A stretch of 64,000 nucleotides of DNA from Nissolia schottii. Its lineage: Eukaryota; Streptophyta; Magnoliopsida; Fabales; Fabaceae. This document shows, in pieces, positions 15,001 through 26,602 of this stretch (its first letter is position 1; each line of letters begins with the position of its first letter). The DNA lies in NCBI GenBank assembly GCA_003254905.1, contig QANU01017745.1, forward strand, positions 277,574 through 341,573. Direction: 5' to 3'. The position numbers were made by a program, and so were the translations under genes. Under the pieces are notes generated by a model that ran no database searches, was not told the origin of the DNA, and saw only the letters and a list, made by a program, of their open reading frames with translations.

Positions 15001-18000
15001 CGCAATAAACCAAAACATCATTTATATAACAACTAGAACAGGCAGACGATGTACAGTCCTAAAGTCAAAAATGAAAATGATAGACAAATACAATCTAAAC
15101 ACTACCTGAATGGAAATGTACATAATTGAATAATCTGAGGATGGTCATTTTTAAATGAAACTGGATCAGGAAGGGCTTGATAAGCTATTAAAGTTTGGAT
15201 GACGAAGATATCCACTGCAGGCTTAACATATGGAAGTTCCTTGGCTCTTAACGCCGAGATGTATGATAAAGCACTGCTTCCAATGTAGGTTAGGAAATAC
15301 AATCAAATTTCAAATGAAGTCACAGCCATAAATAAACAGAGTATGCACAAAGATAGATATCCAGCATCAAAAAAGGAATAGAATCTTGAATAGCTCATAC
15401 CTATTAAGGTATACAAGAACAGGTTGAAGTAGTACTCCATCATTCACAACATTAGGAGATATAAAGCATTTTATAAATGCTGTGAGTGCATGAACAGCTT
15501 CTGACCATACACTACAAAATACAAGAGGAGAAAATGAATGGTACATGAACAATAACAGAGGATGCCAAATAACTTTTAACTTTTGAGAAATTTAAATGAC
15601 AAGAGCGCCATAGATTCTTGAATACCTAATTCCTTATCTTGGTTCTCTTCAGTTATAATTTCTTATGAATAGAAGAGTCTTACTTAGGATACTTAAAATT
15701 AGTAAACACTTCTGATTTTTTTTTTGTTTTTTCCTTTGTGATAATAGAATAATATATCAAGATAGACAAATAAATAAGTAGCAGGACGATCAGATGAAGC
15801 AACTCATTCAAAAAGTCCAGAAGCTAAAACAGATGCAGACGGTACAGAAACAAATCTATCTGACAGATGAGTGGGAAGTGATCTCTGGTCAAAAATTCAG
15901 GCTTCTTTTCTGTTAGAAAAAGAAATTTTATAGGAAGAGAAAAAATGATGACAAAAGAGGATAAGGCATCCTCACAAAGATGAGTGGGAAGTGATCTCTA
16001 GTTAGAAGTTCATCCATTCTCCTCCAACAAAACGTAACCACACTTCTACAACAAGCACAAAACTCAATATTGCCCTATTCTCCTTTCCACTCCCCAAATT
16101 CTGAGCAACCTAATATGCATGATTGTGAAGCTCATGATTTAACTTATAAGCAAACAATTTTATAGTCACAGCCAAAAAGAAATGTGTTAGCTTACTTCCT
16201 AAATATATGGCCTTCAAATCTGCTCCATATCATTAGTGTCAATCTTATCAAGAATCACGATCCCAAGATGTTTCACAATGGAAGGAGCTTAGGATATCCA
16301 GCGTAAGTTATCAAGAAGAAATTTATTTCTCTTCAACGAGTGTAATGGAAAGTGGCAGAGCTTTTATGGAGATAGTCTGGGCTGCCTGTTGAGGGTAGGC
16401 CTCCTTAGCTGGAAAACTTGACTCTACGACACAACTATCATACATAAGTGGAAAAGGTGGGGAAAAGGAAATTTTTTTTGAGATGTATAAGAAATTAGGG
16501 CTTCATTGTTTTTAATTAGTTGTGGTTTAGATGGCTCTTGATAGATACCATGTCAGAGAGGGAGAAATGTTTTAGAAGCGGCACCCAATGTGGGTGCAGG
16601 CCTCCACCTCTATTCATAAACTACTATAGCGTTTCAAAACAATGTAGCACAAGGAGTACAAATAAGTAACGGAAGGAAAGATCCTTCAGCTATAGTAACT
16701 TAATCCCAGCCTGGCTAACTTACTAGCTCTAATCAAGTAGTTAGAATAACCGCTGGCCAAGCCCTCAAGATTTTAGATCAAGACCTATCATTGAGAAGGA
16801 AATTGAAATAAAAAAAATTACAATACTCAGTCAACACATAGACGAAGAGTTCACCCTCTTCTATCCTGAATGGGAGAAAAAAGAACAAACTCAAAAACAA
16901 TTTGACCATGGAAAACATACAGGCTATAATAAGCATTGCTTGACTATAAAGAACTTCATATGTACTTACTGTATCCTTGACATTAAATCTTCAGTTTTCA
17001 TAATTTCATTCTCTGGATTCCCACTAAAGAGGGTAGCCCATAAGGCAAGAATATCAAAGACCTCCTCTTCAAGTTCCTGCAGGCAAGCAAAAATCCCATG
17101 ATGTGAGTTTTGCTCGAAACAACTATAGGGCATAGGCATATTCACAGATTCTGGTCCTACTAATAATTTTCAATTTTCATATTAACAAATCTTATGAAAC
17201 ATGAATATTTCATAGGAATTTCCTGTTTTTATTTTCAGAAGATATATAGCTACAGAAGAAGATATAGCTACAGAAGAAGGACAAGGGCAGAAAAAGAGTT
17301 GAAAATACTATGGTCTAAGGCTTAACGTCATGATTTTAATTCTATAGTAATTGATAATGAGAACACACTATTTTGTAATCTATTCTAGCATTTAGACAGG
17401 ATCACTCCTACTGAAATGAATGTCATGGAAAGAAACTGGAAGTGCGAAATGAAGAAGCTAATATTCACAAGTTTTCCTAAATAATAATAGCATAACATCA
17501 TGTCCATCCCAAGCATGCACACGATAGGTAAAGTGACCATCAAACTTAGGTTATGACTGAAAGGGCAGCTAGTGAGGGAGTGGCAAGGAAGGAAATGGCC
17601 AAAGTTAAGTGAATTGTGTTTGGAAGTAATCCCCTCCCCTTGCCACCCAAAACCCTCATTTTTTGACCCTCCAAATTGGTGGGTCAAGAAAGGCATGAAA
17701 AGCATATGGTGGAGGTCCATTCTCTTCCTTCATTAAACAATCAAACAAGGGGGTGGCATGTATCTTCCCTTCCATTCCTTGCTCACCCTTCCATTACATT
17801 ATTAGCCACTCCCTTCACCAGAACCAATGAGTGTGTAGTGTTCGCACAGAACCCATATACTACATAACACAATTAGAAAAACAGACAGATGGAAACAGGA
17901 AAAGACGTTTATGAGAAATGTAAATACCAAGTTCACCTAGGGTAGATGAGCAATCAAGAGGCAACCACATCAACTCCCTCATATTATACTAGTGTATTTA

Positions 18001-21000
18001 TATATTCATATATTCATATAAAATGACAATTAAAATTTGACCTTGAAAACTAAGAAGCACTAAACCAGTATGGGTCACCAAATCACTATAAAAACGGGAT
18101 ACAGCAACCCAAAAAAAAAAATCAGGTGAGGCAAGGTCAGTATATACAGAAGCCGAGAAGAAAAAAGTATGGCGACAAGATATTTTTGGTAATACTACTA
18201 ATTAAGAACCAAATATTCATGGTCATGTACTCCTCATTTTCTAAACCCAGTGGATATCACCATTGTTTACACTAGATGGGTATCTACCAAAACCTAATAT
18301 ATTAATAACTTTCTACCTCCTTTGGTAAAGAAGCCAACAAAGATGATAAAAGCAACCATCCAGCTTCTTGTTCAACTATGGCTGCCACAGGATTGCGAGA
18401 ATGTTCGGTCAGCATTTTCTTTGAAACTCCAAACACTAATCTGGGAAGCCTGCTTAAAACACAGTGACTTATTAGTACAGCAAATCAAGCAAGCATTACA
18501 CTCCATAAATGACAAATCTTCCATCATTATCTACCATGATGACCATAGTGAAACTACGAATGGAACTTTTTTTCTCTTTTCTTGATAAGTGAAGAAATTT
18601 ATTAAGAGGAAGAGAAAAAATCACAAAGAGAATAAAAATAGATGATTACTGAGCAAAACACTTCACTCCTTGTCAAACAATAAACTAGAATAGAAGATCA
18701 TGTAACAGCACTGGATTACTGACGACACCAAGTCATGTGAGTCAACAATGCATAGAAAGAACTAAAAGGATATAAAGAAGAAAGAAGGAGGAGTTGACTG
18801 ACATTCATATCAAGTATTACACATCAAATACAAGTACAAAGTACTATCAGTCTTTGAATCAGCTGTGTCTACTTACATACAAATTAGAAAAATGTACATC
18901 TCAAATCATTGTAGCCTAGTCACCTAAAGTAAACTATGTATTAATTCACTTCCATTACATCTTAGCATTTTGATAAAAATTATACAAGCAAAAGGATGGA
19001 GCATTTCCACATCCAAGTCTTGGTAACACAATAACTACGTAGGGGAAAAGAATTCATAAATGTGCTTTATACAGCAACATAACTTATCTAGCTGAAAGGA
19101 ATGATAGAAAGAAGGAAGGAGGGAAGGAAGGAAGGAAGGAAGAGGGAGCAAGGGAGGAAGGGTACGTGGGGGAGGAAGGAAGAAAGAAAGAAAAAGGAGA
19201 AAAAAAATTTATCTAGTAAAGGAATATTTTAAGAAAGTAAAAGAAAGAAAGAAAATGGAGGGGGGAGGGGAGACAAGTTACCTAGCTGGATAACCAAGAG
19301 GTAGTTTAGGTGAAATAGAAACTAAAGCTGCCAAAACAGTAGCCTGCCCATGCAAAGAATCGAGCTCAACCTGTAAACTGCTTCCCTGCACACAATGTAT
19401 CTATGTCAATTAATAAAATGGAATTTTATAGAAGAGGTGCTAGCTGAAGATTTCTTTAATTTTAAAAGTTAAAAAGCTCCCCAAAAACGTCAAAACTCAA
19501 CTGAAATATTTGATGTACAACCATTTGTATACAATCTTACCCTAGTCCAAATTTTGAGAAAATAGTAGTACAAGATCTATATAATAGTTAGTTATTTTAT
19601 TAATGGTTGGACTGACCGAATCATTTTCATTATTGGGCGAAAAAGTAAGAAACTGGAAAAAGGAAATACAACAAAAACACAACAAAAGGGGAAAGCATAA
19701 AAAGCAATTCTATCATGATAAGAGGAACTAAATATGAAAAGAATCACGTATAAATAGAGTAATACATCATTTTCATCCCTGAAGTTAGCAACTTTCATCA
19801 ATTTTGTCCCCAAACTTTCAAAATCATCAAAATTGTCTCCAAAATAGCAGAACGTCCATGAAGTTTGTCCTGAGGTTAAGTCTCCATGGGACTAATTTGA
19901 TGGACATTGGGCAACTTCAGGGACAATTTTAATGATTTTGAAAGTTTGGGAACAAAATTGATAGAAGCTAGCAACTTTAGGAATGAGAATGATGTTTTTC
20001 TCAGTATAAATAGTTACTGTAGTTATCTTATTTACACAACAGTGTACATCTACTATGAGAAGAACAAAGTAGATGCAGATAGTTAGCTATCCGCGTTTAC
20101 AAGTTACAACAGCCATCTTAATTGTTATACACCAAGCACTATGATGACCAAATAGTATTTTATCATTTTTGGATAAAATATAATAACCCAATACTGTAGA
20201 TTATACTATCCTACCTTATGCATCAAAATAAAATACTATCCAGCCTTCTTTCATACGATGCACCAAATTCAGCCTGAAGGTACTGTTCACAATTATCCCT
20301 TCACCTATATGAAGGATTTCTTATCCTCTTTTGTTGTACTCGTTTTCTCTTACCTATGATAAAACTTCTCTTATCAATGATAATTAAACAACAACATAAT
20401 CTTTTCCTAGTTGATGGGGTTGGTTATATGGATCAAATGACATCATTGTATCATATAATAAACTGTGTCAATAAACAACTTAGCTTTTTCCCACTATGTG
20501 GGGTCAGCATAAACCATGCTATAAACAATTCATTTAAATCTAATAATACGACTAAACATTGCGATATAATACAGCTTATCATCAAATTTGACAAACTTTA
20601 CCTTTTCAAAAGATATATTCTCCCTTAAAGCGGTAAGAGTGGTCACCCCATATGAGGTTAAGCCACCAACACAAGTCGGATCAACTTCAGCCAGTGCTCG
20701 TAAGGCCAAAGCAGCCTCTATGCGAACCTAACAATGCAGATATATTTCAAACGGAGAGGCAAGAAAAATTAATAGCATTGATATAAAAACTATGCTATGA
20801 TTCCATGTTCAGCACAAACATGAATTAGAGCAAACGGTTCTCAAGTTGCATAAAGGCATGCAATAAATTAATGCCAAACTTTTTCAGAAATCCCAAATGA
20901 AGCTAGACTCATTAAAATCACTAATTAAGAAATTATATTTTCCATCTATTTTTCCTTCACAATTTCCATTAAGAAATTATTTACAAGGTCATATCACCTT

Positions 21001-24000
21001 TTTTACTTTCATTTCTACCCCCACAGAAAACAAGGAAGATGATGTGTTGAACCAAAAAAAGTACAGAATCAAAAGAAAAGCATAAAGATATATGAGAATA
21101 ATTAATTATATAATACATAATTTATATATATAAGCTTCTTAAAAACAAAAAGATAGTGAGCTCACTAGCTTTGAAGAATGAGACACAGCTGCAACTACAG
21201 TGTCGTCAAGAACTTCCTTAAATTCAAGTGGAACCTGCAAATGGACATTGAAAAATCCCAGCATTACTTCTCTTTCTAGCACCTACCTTCGGTTTCATTA
21301 TAGAAAGATAAGCTGTTAGGCCTTACCTCTCCCAGTGTTTTTAGAGTATACGACAGTGTACGCAAGGCAGCCACTTTCACAGAAGGACCAGTTTCGCCTG
21401 ACTGGAGCTATAACATGCCAAAGAAGGGGGGGGTTAAAATGATTCAATGCACATCTTAATATGACATCAAAGCTAAATACACAAAAGTTGAAAATTTTAT
21501 GGTAAATAAACCATTAATTTAATTAATTTCATTGCACCTGCTTTCCTAGAAAAACCAAAAAGTCCCTTTGAGTAGGTTCAGTCATTTGATCAGTTACACC
21601 AATACGAAGGACATAAAGAACGCATGCCTACAGCAAGAAATAAGATACTCTTGTCAACAGTTAACATAGCAGAAGATCATAAAACCCTGTTCCTGGAATA
21701 TAACAATGCAGCAAATGGATAGTTCACAAATTACTTGTGCCACGGACAACCCAAATTTGAATTATTACCACCACAGGTCAGTCAACAGGTTGAGCCTGTG
21801 CTGATTCAACTGACAAACCACACCCTGCCTCAATCTAATTGCCAGTCTGCCCAAAGCTCTAGTAGCCCCATTCATTTTAGTCAAAAACAACAAAACTCCA
21901 CTAGCTCAGCAAGTATAAAAAAAATCACAAGTTTGCTTAGGAAATTAGCAATATTTTTAATATCACCTATGATAGCAGAACCAGTCACTCAAGTCATTCC
22001 CTTGAAAAATTTGAAACTATAAGAATTGTTTACAACAAAAAATGGATTACAAAAGCAGAATATCAAAGAAGCATGAGGCTAAATCATCTCAAACAAGGCA
22101 CACTGAAGAAACAACATAAGAAGGGGGGAAAATCTTTTACACACGAATGATCCAACATGATCTCCACTCATAACCCACCATTATCTCAACAAATTACCAG
22201 CCGAAAACTAATTGAATGCTTTATAGAGAAAATACCAATGCATGGGCATCAACAGATGCATCAGCACGAAGCATTTCCATAACTTGTAATGCAAAATTTT
22301 GGAGCTCACTATCCGGATGCTGATATTTTATGCGAATGGTCTGCAAGAAAGAAATTACCAGACATCGTAAATCACAACCTGAACATGCACATGCACTTCA
22401 ATTTTCATGTTTTAATAACTGGCTTAGAAGCTACTAAACCAAAAAAACCAAACAATCAGCAAATATATAAAAATAAAAATGAAAAATCAAAGATCACAAA
22501 AGACTTTTCCGAAGCCGTAAAGACAACCTCCTCCCATAAATCTGAAGATCAACCAAAAAAAATCTGTTTTTTCATTTTTTGGTTTGATGGATCTAGAATT
22601 CTAGTCCAGCCAACTACACCAACCACCAGAAAATCAAGAAAACTTCCTTAGAACTCATACACCATATCCCTCCCAACCTGAACAAAGATTGCAAGGAATT
22701 GCCCCAAAGTATCTGGAGAAACCCACTGCTCACCAACAATAGCAAAAATCTTTTAGAAAAAAACCTAGCATACCTACAACATAGAAAAAGATGAACAGCA
22801 GTCAGTGTTTCAAAAATTAAAATAATAAAGTGACACCAAAACTAAAGAAACAAAGACTAATTAAGTGAGAATGCTTCATTAATAGCAAATGAAGAATTAA
22901 TCAATAGCCAAACACAAAAAACAGCAAAATAAAAATGTGTATTCCTCTAAATGAGACAGGAAAATAAAACAGGCTTATATAACAAAAAGAAATAGAAATG
23001 CCTCCCAATCTCTTAATATTCAAAAGAAGAATGCCTCTACACAAACTGCAAGCTGAAAACCTATGAAAAGAACTATCAAGCTCACCTGTAAAAAGAATAC
23101 CCAAGATAGAGTTAGGCCAACCCGAACATCCCTAGACCGTACTCCATTTGCTGCAACAAAAGTACGAAAATTCATTACGTGTCACAAGAGAAGATTGTCG
23201 ATGTTTAATTGGTTAACTTCTAGATAGAGGAGGTGAAAGTATTCAGAATCTTTTAATTATATGAGATAATAGTCGGTTATAAGATTTTGGTGCAAATTAG
23301 TGTTAGAAAAATTTCAAAGGGGTGGGACAAGGCCGTTAGGGAGCTGGTTTCAGATATTTACATATTATCCAGTTTGATTTTTTGACCTGCTGGGTAAGGT
23401 GGGTAGAGTGCAAATCTAGGGTTGAGGCAACCCAAGTTGGGCAAAGCACACCCCATCTCCAAGAGGCCCAAGACTATTACTGCGGTATATTCTCATCATA
23501 TTGGAAAACAAAAAGAAGTGATCCAGAAAGCACTATACCTTTTGTGAAAGCCAAAATCAAATGCTTCTGCAATCCACCTTCTAGTTTTTTTGGTTGAGGT
23601 AAAGGACCCTTTCCCCTTGGTTTAACCTAAGATTCAGAAACAATTATGAAGGATACAAGAATCAAGAAAAAACCAGCGAAAACAATGTATAGAAACCTGT
23701 GCCTCAGGATTCATAGCAAGGGCAAGCAAGGAACCCAAAGTTTCAGCAAAGGCATCCCGAACAGATGAAACAGGATCTTCAAGAGCCTATCAAAAGCAGC
23801 AGTGACAAAGACATGTAACAAATACTATTACTATTTTGCAGGCAAAAGAGATGAAATTGAGACCAAAATACCTGCCTTGACACAATAAGAGGCTGAATTG
23901 TCAAGCTCTGTCACCCCTAAACCTGGACCTCCAATGCTAGTAAATGCCTTCAAACACCTTGCAGCAGCTATTCTCACCGCAAATGATTTATCCCCAGTGG

Positions 24001-26443
24001 CAGATCTCATTATGAGACGAAATGCCTCTGAATATGCTGTTGAAGCAGCGCTACCACCACAGCCTTCCAAAGCATTCTGAAGCATGTATAATGCCTCTCG
24101 CCTTACAAACTCCTGAAATTTGAGGAACATAACAAATTTATTAGAAGAGAGCATAGGATAACAAACTTATTAACATGATGCAGAAATTATAAAATAGAGG
24201 TTCAATATTATTATCCAATTAACAAATCTATCTTTTGATTCTTTTCACACAACAGGTAGTTTACAGATATCAATATATATCAAAAATAAATAAATAAATA
24301 AATCTTCCTTAAACAGAAAACAGAAGGAGAATCAAATGAAAAAGGAAAAAAAAAGGATTTTTTTATTATTTGGGCAAGAGAAAACATGTATGCTTATACC
24401 AACAACACCAAACCAAAGGAAATTGTCCAGTGACTTTTGGCCCATCACTCACAGTGCCTTACTAATTTAAACATATAAGCATGCTTGCTGAAAGAAAATA
24501 CCTCGTTAAATTTCAAAAGTTTAGTTGCTATGTTTGTTGTTTCAAGTAAACCTGACGTGATTCTTCTGCCAAAGTGCTTATACAATTCTCCTAAGCATTG
24601 TGCAGCACCTACAAAATCGAGTTCCGAAAAATCGTGAAGCTTACACATGAAAACTGACAGGACCTTAATAATCAAATATAAGCAAAAAGATGGTTTGAAA
24701 AAAGGATGCCACATGAAATTTAAGAAAAATAACTATGGTCAGCCAGAGTCATGTCATTTGATTACCAGTTATGTTTAGATATTTGATTAACTCCTCAAAT
24801 TTCTTACCTCTAGACTTGCTTTGTGATAGGATTCAGTCAATTAAAGTGACACTCACCAAGAATTATAAATACATAGATACATATATAAAACTAAAAAAAA
24901 AACAAAATTTAGAGAGCATAACATGTTCACTCGAATGAGGGAGGGAAGAATATCACAATAGAAACCACATGAATAGCCTTTATATGAGAATCTTCTATAT
25001 GTGTCAGCAGGATCAATCAATAAGCATTGCAATTTGCAACAGTTTGTCAGCCACAGAAAGTTTTAGAAATCTTTATTTTTAACAAACCAGCAATTTTCTG
25101 AGGTTCATTCCTCTTCCCATCAGAAAGAAATCCCTGAAGGCTGCTTGCTCTAGAGTAAACTGATATCCCATCTCCCTTAGATATGATCTTCGCCATAGCG
25201 ACTGATGCCAAGTGACGCACAGGCCGTCGCGCGCCAATAGTAAGCAGGGAATATAGTGCATCCTCACACCTCCTTTGCCACAACAAAATATTGTCCTGTA
25301 AACAATTGATTTTAACATCAGATGACACTAAGATTTTATCGTTTAAACAGAAATAAAAAAAAAAAAACTGTTTCGTGTAACATCAAATGAATAACATTGA
25401 ACCTTATATCAGAAATCAATTCCTAAATAGCAACAAGAGCATTATCTTAGCTTTAGGTTACTAATTCATGCTAATGCTCCTAAGTCAGTAGATGTAGTAC
25501 TAAAACAAAGATAAGTTAGTTAAATTTTAATTGCAGCAATTACTGCTAACATACCTGAATCATAGATGTATAAATATCTATTGTACCATGAGATGAATCA
25601 TAATGCAATTACTCATATTCAGTGATATTTCTCTTCTCTCTAAATTCTCAGAAACACTCTTCTGCTTTCTCTCGTTTTCTCACTCCATCCCTAAACCTCA
25701 ATAAAAAAACTTTGGTGTAATATCAAATAACATCGAACCTTTACGTTGGAGTCAATTCTTAAAAAGCAACAAGAGCTTTATCTTAGCCAGATGTTACTAA
25801 TTCAACTCTTGAAAGCTTCCTATTGTGCATACCTAGAAACCAAAACTATAGTTCAGCTAATTGCATAGCAATAGCATCTGGCGAACAAAGCAATAACCGA
25901 TGCAACCAAATGTAGATCATTCACAAATTAAAAACACATTCTTCTTCAGAAAAAGATTCACAAAAACAAAATGCACTCATGAATCAGTACATACAAAATA
26001 ATCTGCATTATTAACTTAGATTTCAACTTATATACTGCATGATCCGAGTTCACGTAGCTCACGATGCTCTCGAGTGCAGATTAACACAAACCACTCCCTA
26101 ACTAACCATAACTGCCAGTAACAAACTCATAACCAGCTCTTGACTACATCACGTCCGATATCGAACGAATCGAGATGAAAGTGAGGAACAGAAAGTAGCT
26201 GATCTGGTGAGCAAAATCCGAAACCGAATCGGAGCGAGAAAGAAGAGAAATCAGTGAAAGGAGAGTAACCTTGGTGTCTTCGTCGATGGCGGAGGTGAGA
26301 TCGGAGAGGAGATCGAAGCAGAGGAGCGGCTCCGGGGATTTGTGAACGGCGGAGGCCACTATGGATTCGAGCTGCGCCACCAGAACGCCGAAGCGCGAGA
26401 GCGGCGCGTGAGTGTTATCTCGCGCGTAATTGTTCTTCGCCAT
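1..26443 (-). CDS. SWEETIE: SWEETIE-like HEAT-repeat protein (HEATR5 family), C-terminus truncated by window edge
   Basis: Large HEAT-repeat scaffold related to Arabidopsis SWEETIE and animal HEATR5/yeast Laa1. Family knowledge: HEATR5/Laa1 act with AP-1 clathrin adaptors; SWEETIE mutants have altered sugar and starch metabolism. Recognised from N-terminal PLSRFGVLVAQLESIVASA, then GARRPVRHLASVAMAKI, SSLQGFLSDGKR, VRIAAARCLKAF, LFAPLAVSVHSHVQTLL and FAEWVTSKIKIRLLAAHASL, in family order. Start: ATG at 26443. Exons (minus order): 26270-26443, 25088-25295, 24502-24608, 23876-24112, 23697-23786, 23539-23626, 23086-23150, 22236-22340, 21538-21627, 21327-21407, 21166-21234, 20602-20727, 19282-19385, 18317-18440, 16970-17076, 15401-15511, 15106-15276, 13135-13228, 12414-12482, 12196-12318, 12049-12117, 11818-11922, 11547-11635, 11199-11355, 10081-10230, 9814-9863, 9587-9686, 9453-9509, 9301-9368, 8506-8599, 7869-8071, 7420-7564, 7230-7298, 6740-6796, 6476-6562, 6130-6258, 5838-6041, 5242-5706, 4813-4878, 4507-4604, 4299-4398, 3966-4110, 1608-1915, 1396-1530, 1118-1285, 914-1039, 1-751. 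All phases join without a stop, giving about 2,179 residues, close to the family's usual 2,200. A small phase-0 exon could have been missed. The gene looks functional. Confidence 0.93.
62..350 (-). repeat. In-frame 72-bp tandem repeat (24-residue acidic repeat) in the SWEETIE C-terminal tail
   Basis: About four copies of a 72-bp unit lie in the last visible exon of the SWEETIE-like gene; equivalent landmarks fall at 146, 218 and 290. On the minus strand each unit encodes 24 residues with the core KPDDNEHQEMEEEL followed by a variable S/Q/T/N/P spacer. The unit length is a multiple of three, so copy-number change would preserve frame. Just upstream the same exon is already acidic (EEDDDVSEDDWDAFQSFPV). 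This is probably a disordered tail, not a folded HEAT region. Confidence 0.9.
2023..3766 (+). mobile_element. Solo LTR (Gypsy-like) in a SWEETIE intron
   Basis: A 1,744-bp block begins TGTAACGAACC and ends GGGGTGTGGCA, with near-matching 5-bp flanks CATAT (2018-2022) and CATCT (3767-3771). It lies inside the intron between exons 3966-4110 and 1608-1915. A TATA-type core promoter sits about 220 bp in, as expected for an LTR. There are no gag or pol frames and no second LTR, so it is a solo LTR left by recombination. Without it the intron would be about 300 bp. Family assignment is inferred from the ends. Confidence 0.75.
2243..2254 (+). promoter_or_regulatory. TATA box of the solo LTR
   Basis: TATATATAAAGG lies in the U3-like part of the solo LTR and is followed about 30 bp later by pyrimidine-rich sequence. 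It points along the plus strand, antisense to the host SWEETIE gene. Activity is inferred only. Confidence 0.5.
6042..6129 (-). other. GC-AG intron 1 in SWEETIE
   Basis: The exon ending in the residues AEWVTSK stops at AAG and is followed by GCATGT instead of GT; the next exon starts IKIRLLAAHA. Only the GC donor keeps the family-conserved junction WVTSK-IKIRLLA and the frame. GC-AG introns are a known minor class of U2 introns. Confidence 0.75.
11636..11817 (-). other. GC-AG intron 2 in SWEETIE
   Basis: The exon encoding GNDIFTARM ends at ATG followed by GCAAGT, the consensus form of a GC donor. The next exon begins with the codons for TRSLLGDL. No GT alternative nearby preserves the frame. 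Confidence 0.8.
13229..15105 (-). other. Longest unexplained SWEETIE intron
   Basis: This 1.88-kb intron is AT-rich with purine-rich tracts. I see no coding exon of the family, no terminal repeats and no RNA gene in it. The flanking exons join in phase. Confidence 0.6.
19107..19200. repeat. GGAA/GAAAG purine microsatellite
   Basis: Imperfect GGAA tetranucleotide repeats degrade into GAAAG units, inside a SWEETIE intron. No function is apparent. Confidence 0.85.
19758..20003. mobile_element. 246-bp Mutator-like MITE in a SWEETIE intron
   Basis: Two long inverted arms (about 80 bp; left begins near CATCATTTTCATCCCTGAAG, right ends near GGAATGAGAATGATG) fold onto each other. The element is flanked by a perfect 10-bp direct repeat GTATAAATAG at 19748-19757 and 20004-20013. 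Target duplications of 9-10 bp are typical of Mutator-like elements. No coding capacity. Confidence 0.85.
23787..23875 (-). other. Probable GC-AG intron 3 in SWEETIE
   Basis: The exon ending SASYCVK is followed by GCAGGT. Using the internal GT (4 bp later) puts a stop straight after the junction with the next exon (ALEDPVSSVRDAF). The GC donor keeps the frame, so it is preferred. Weaker donor context than the other two. Confidence 0.6.
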
Positions 26444-26602
26444 CGGAGGAGCGAGAAATGCTGAATGCGTTGCGTAAATTGAAGTTATGTTCGTCGCATT
26501 GAGCTACGGAAGAAGAAATGCAGAGATGGGAGTAGCTGGGAAAATGGGGGAATGTTCTGGGGTTCGCGGTGAAGGAGTAAGATGGTGAGAGAATTGTATT
26601 CC

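Noticed and set aside
22671-22755. Possible extra SWEETIE exon (minus strand, reads like IVGEQWVSPDTLGQF)
   Set aside because: The flanking exons join in phase without it, the family protein has no such segment there, and no clean acceptor precedes it.
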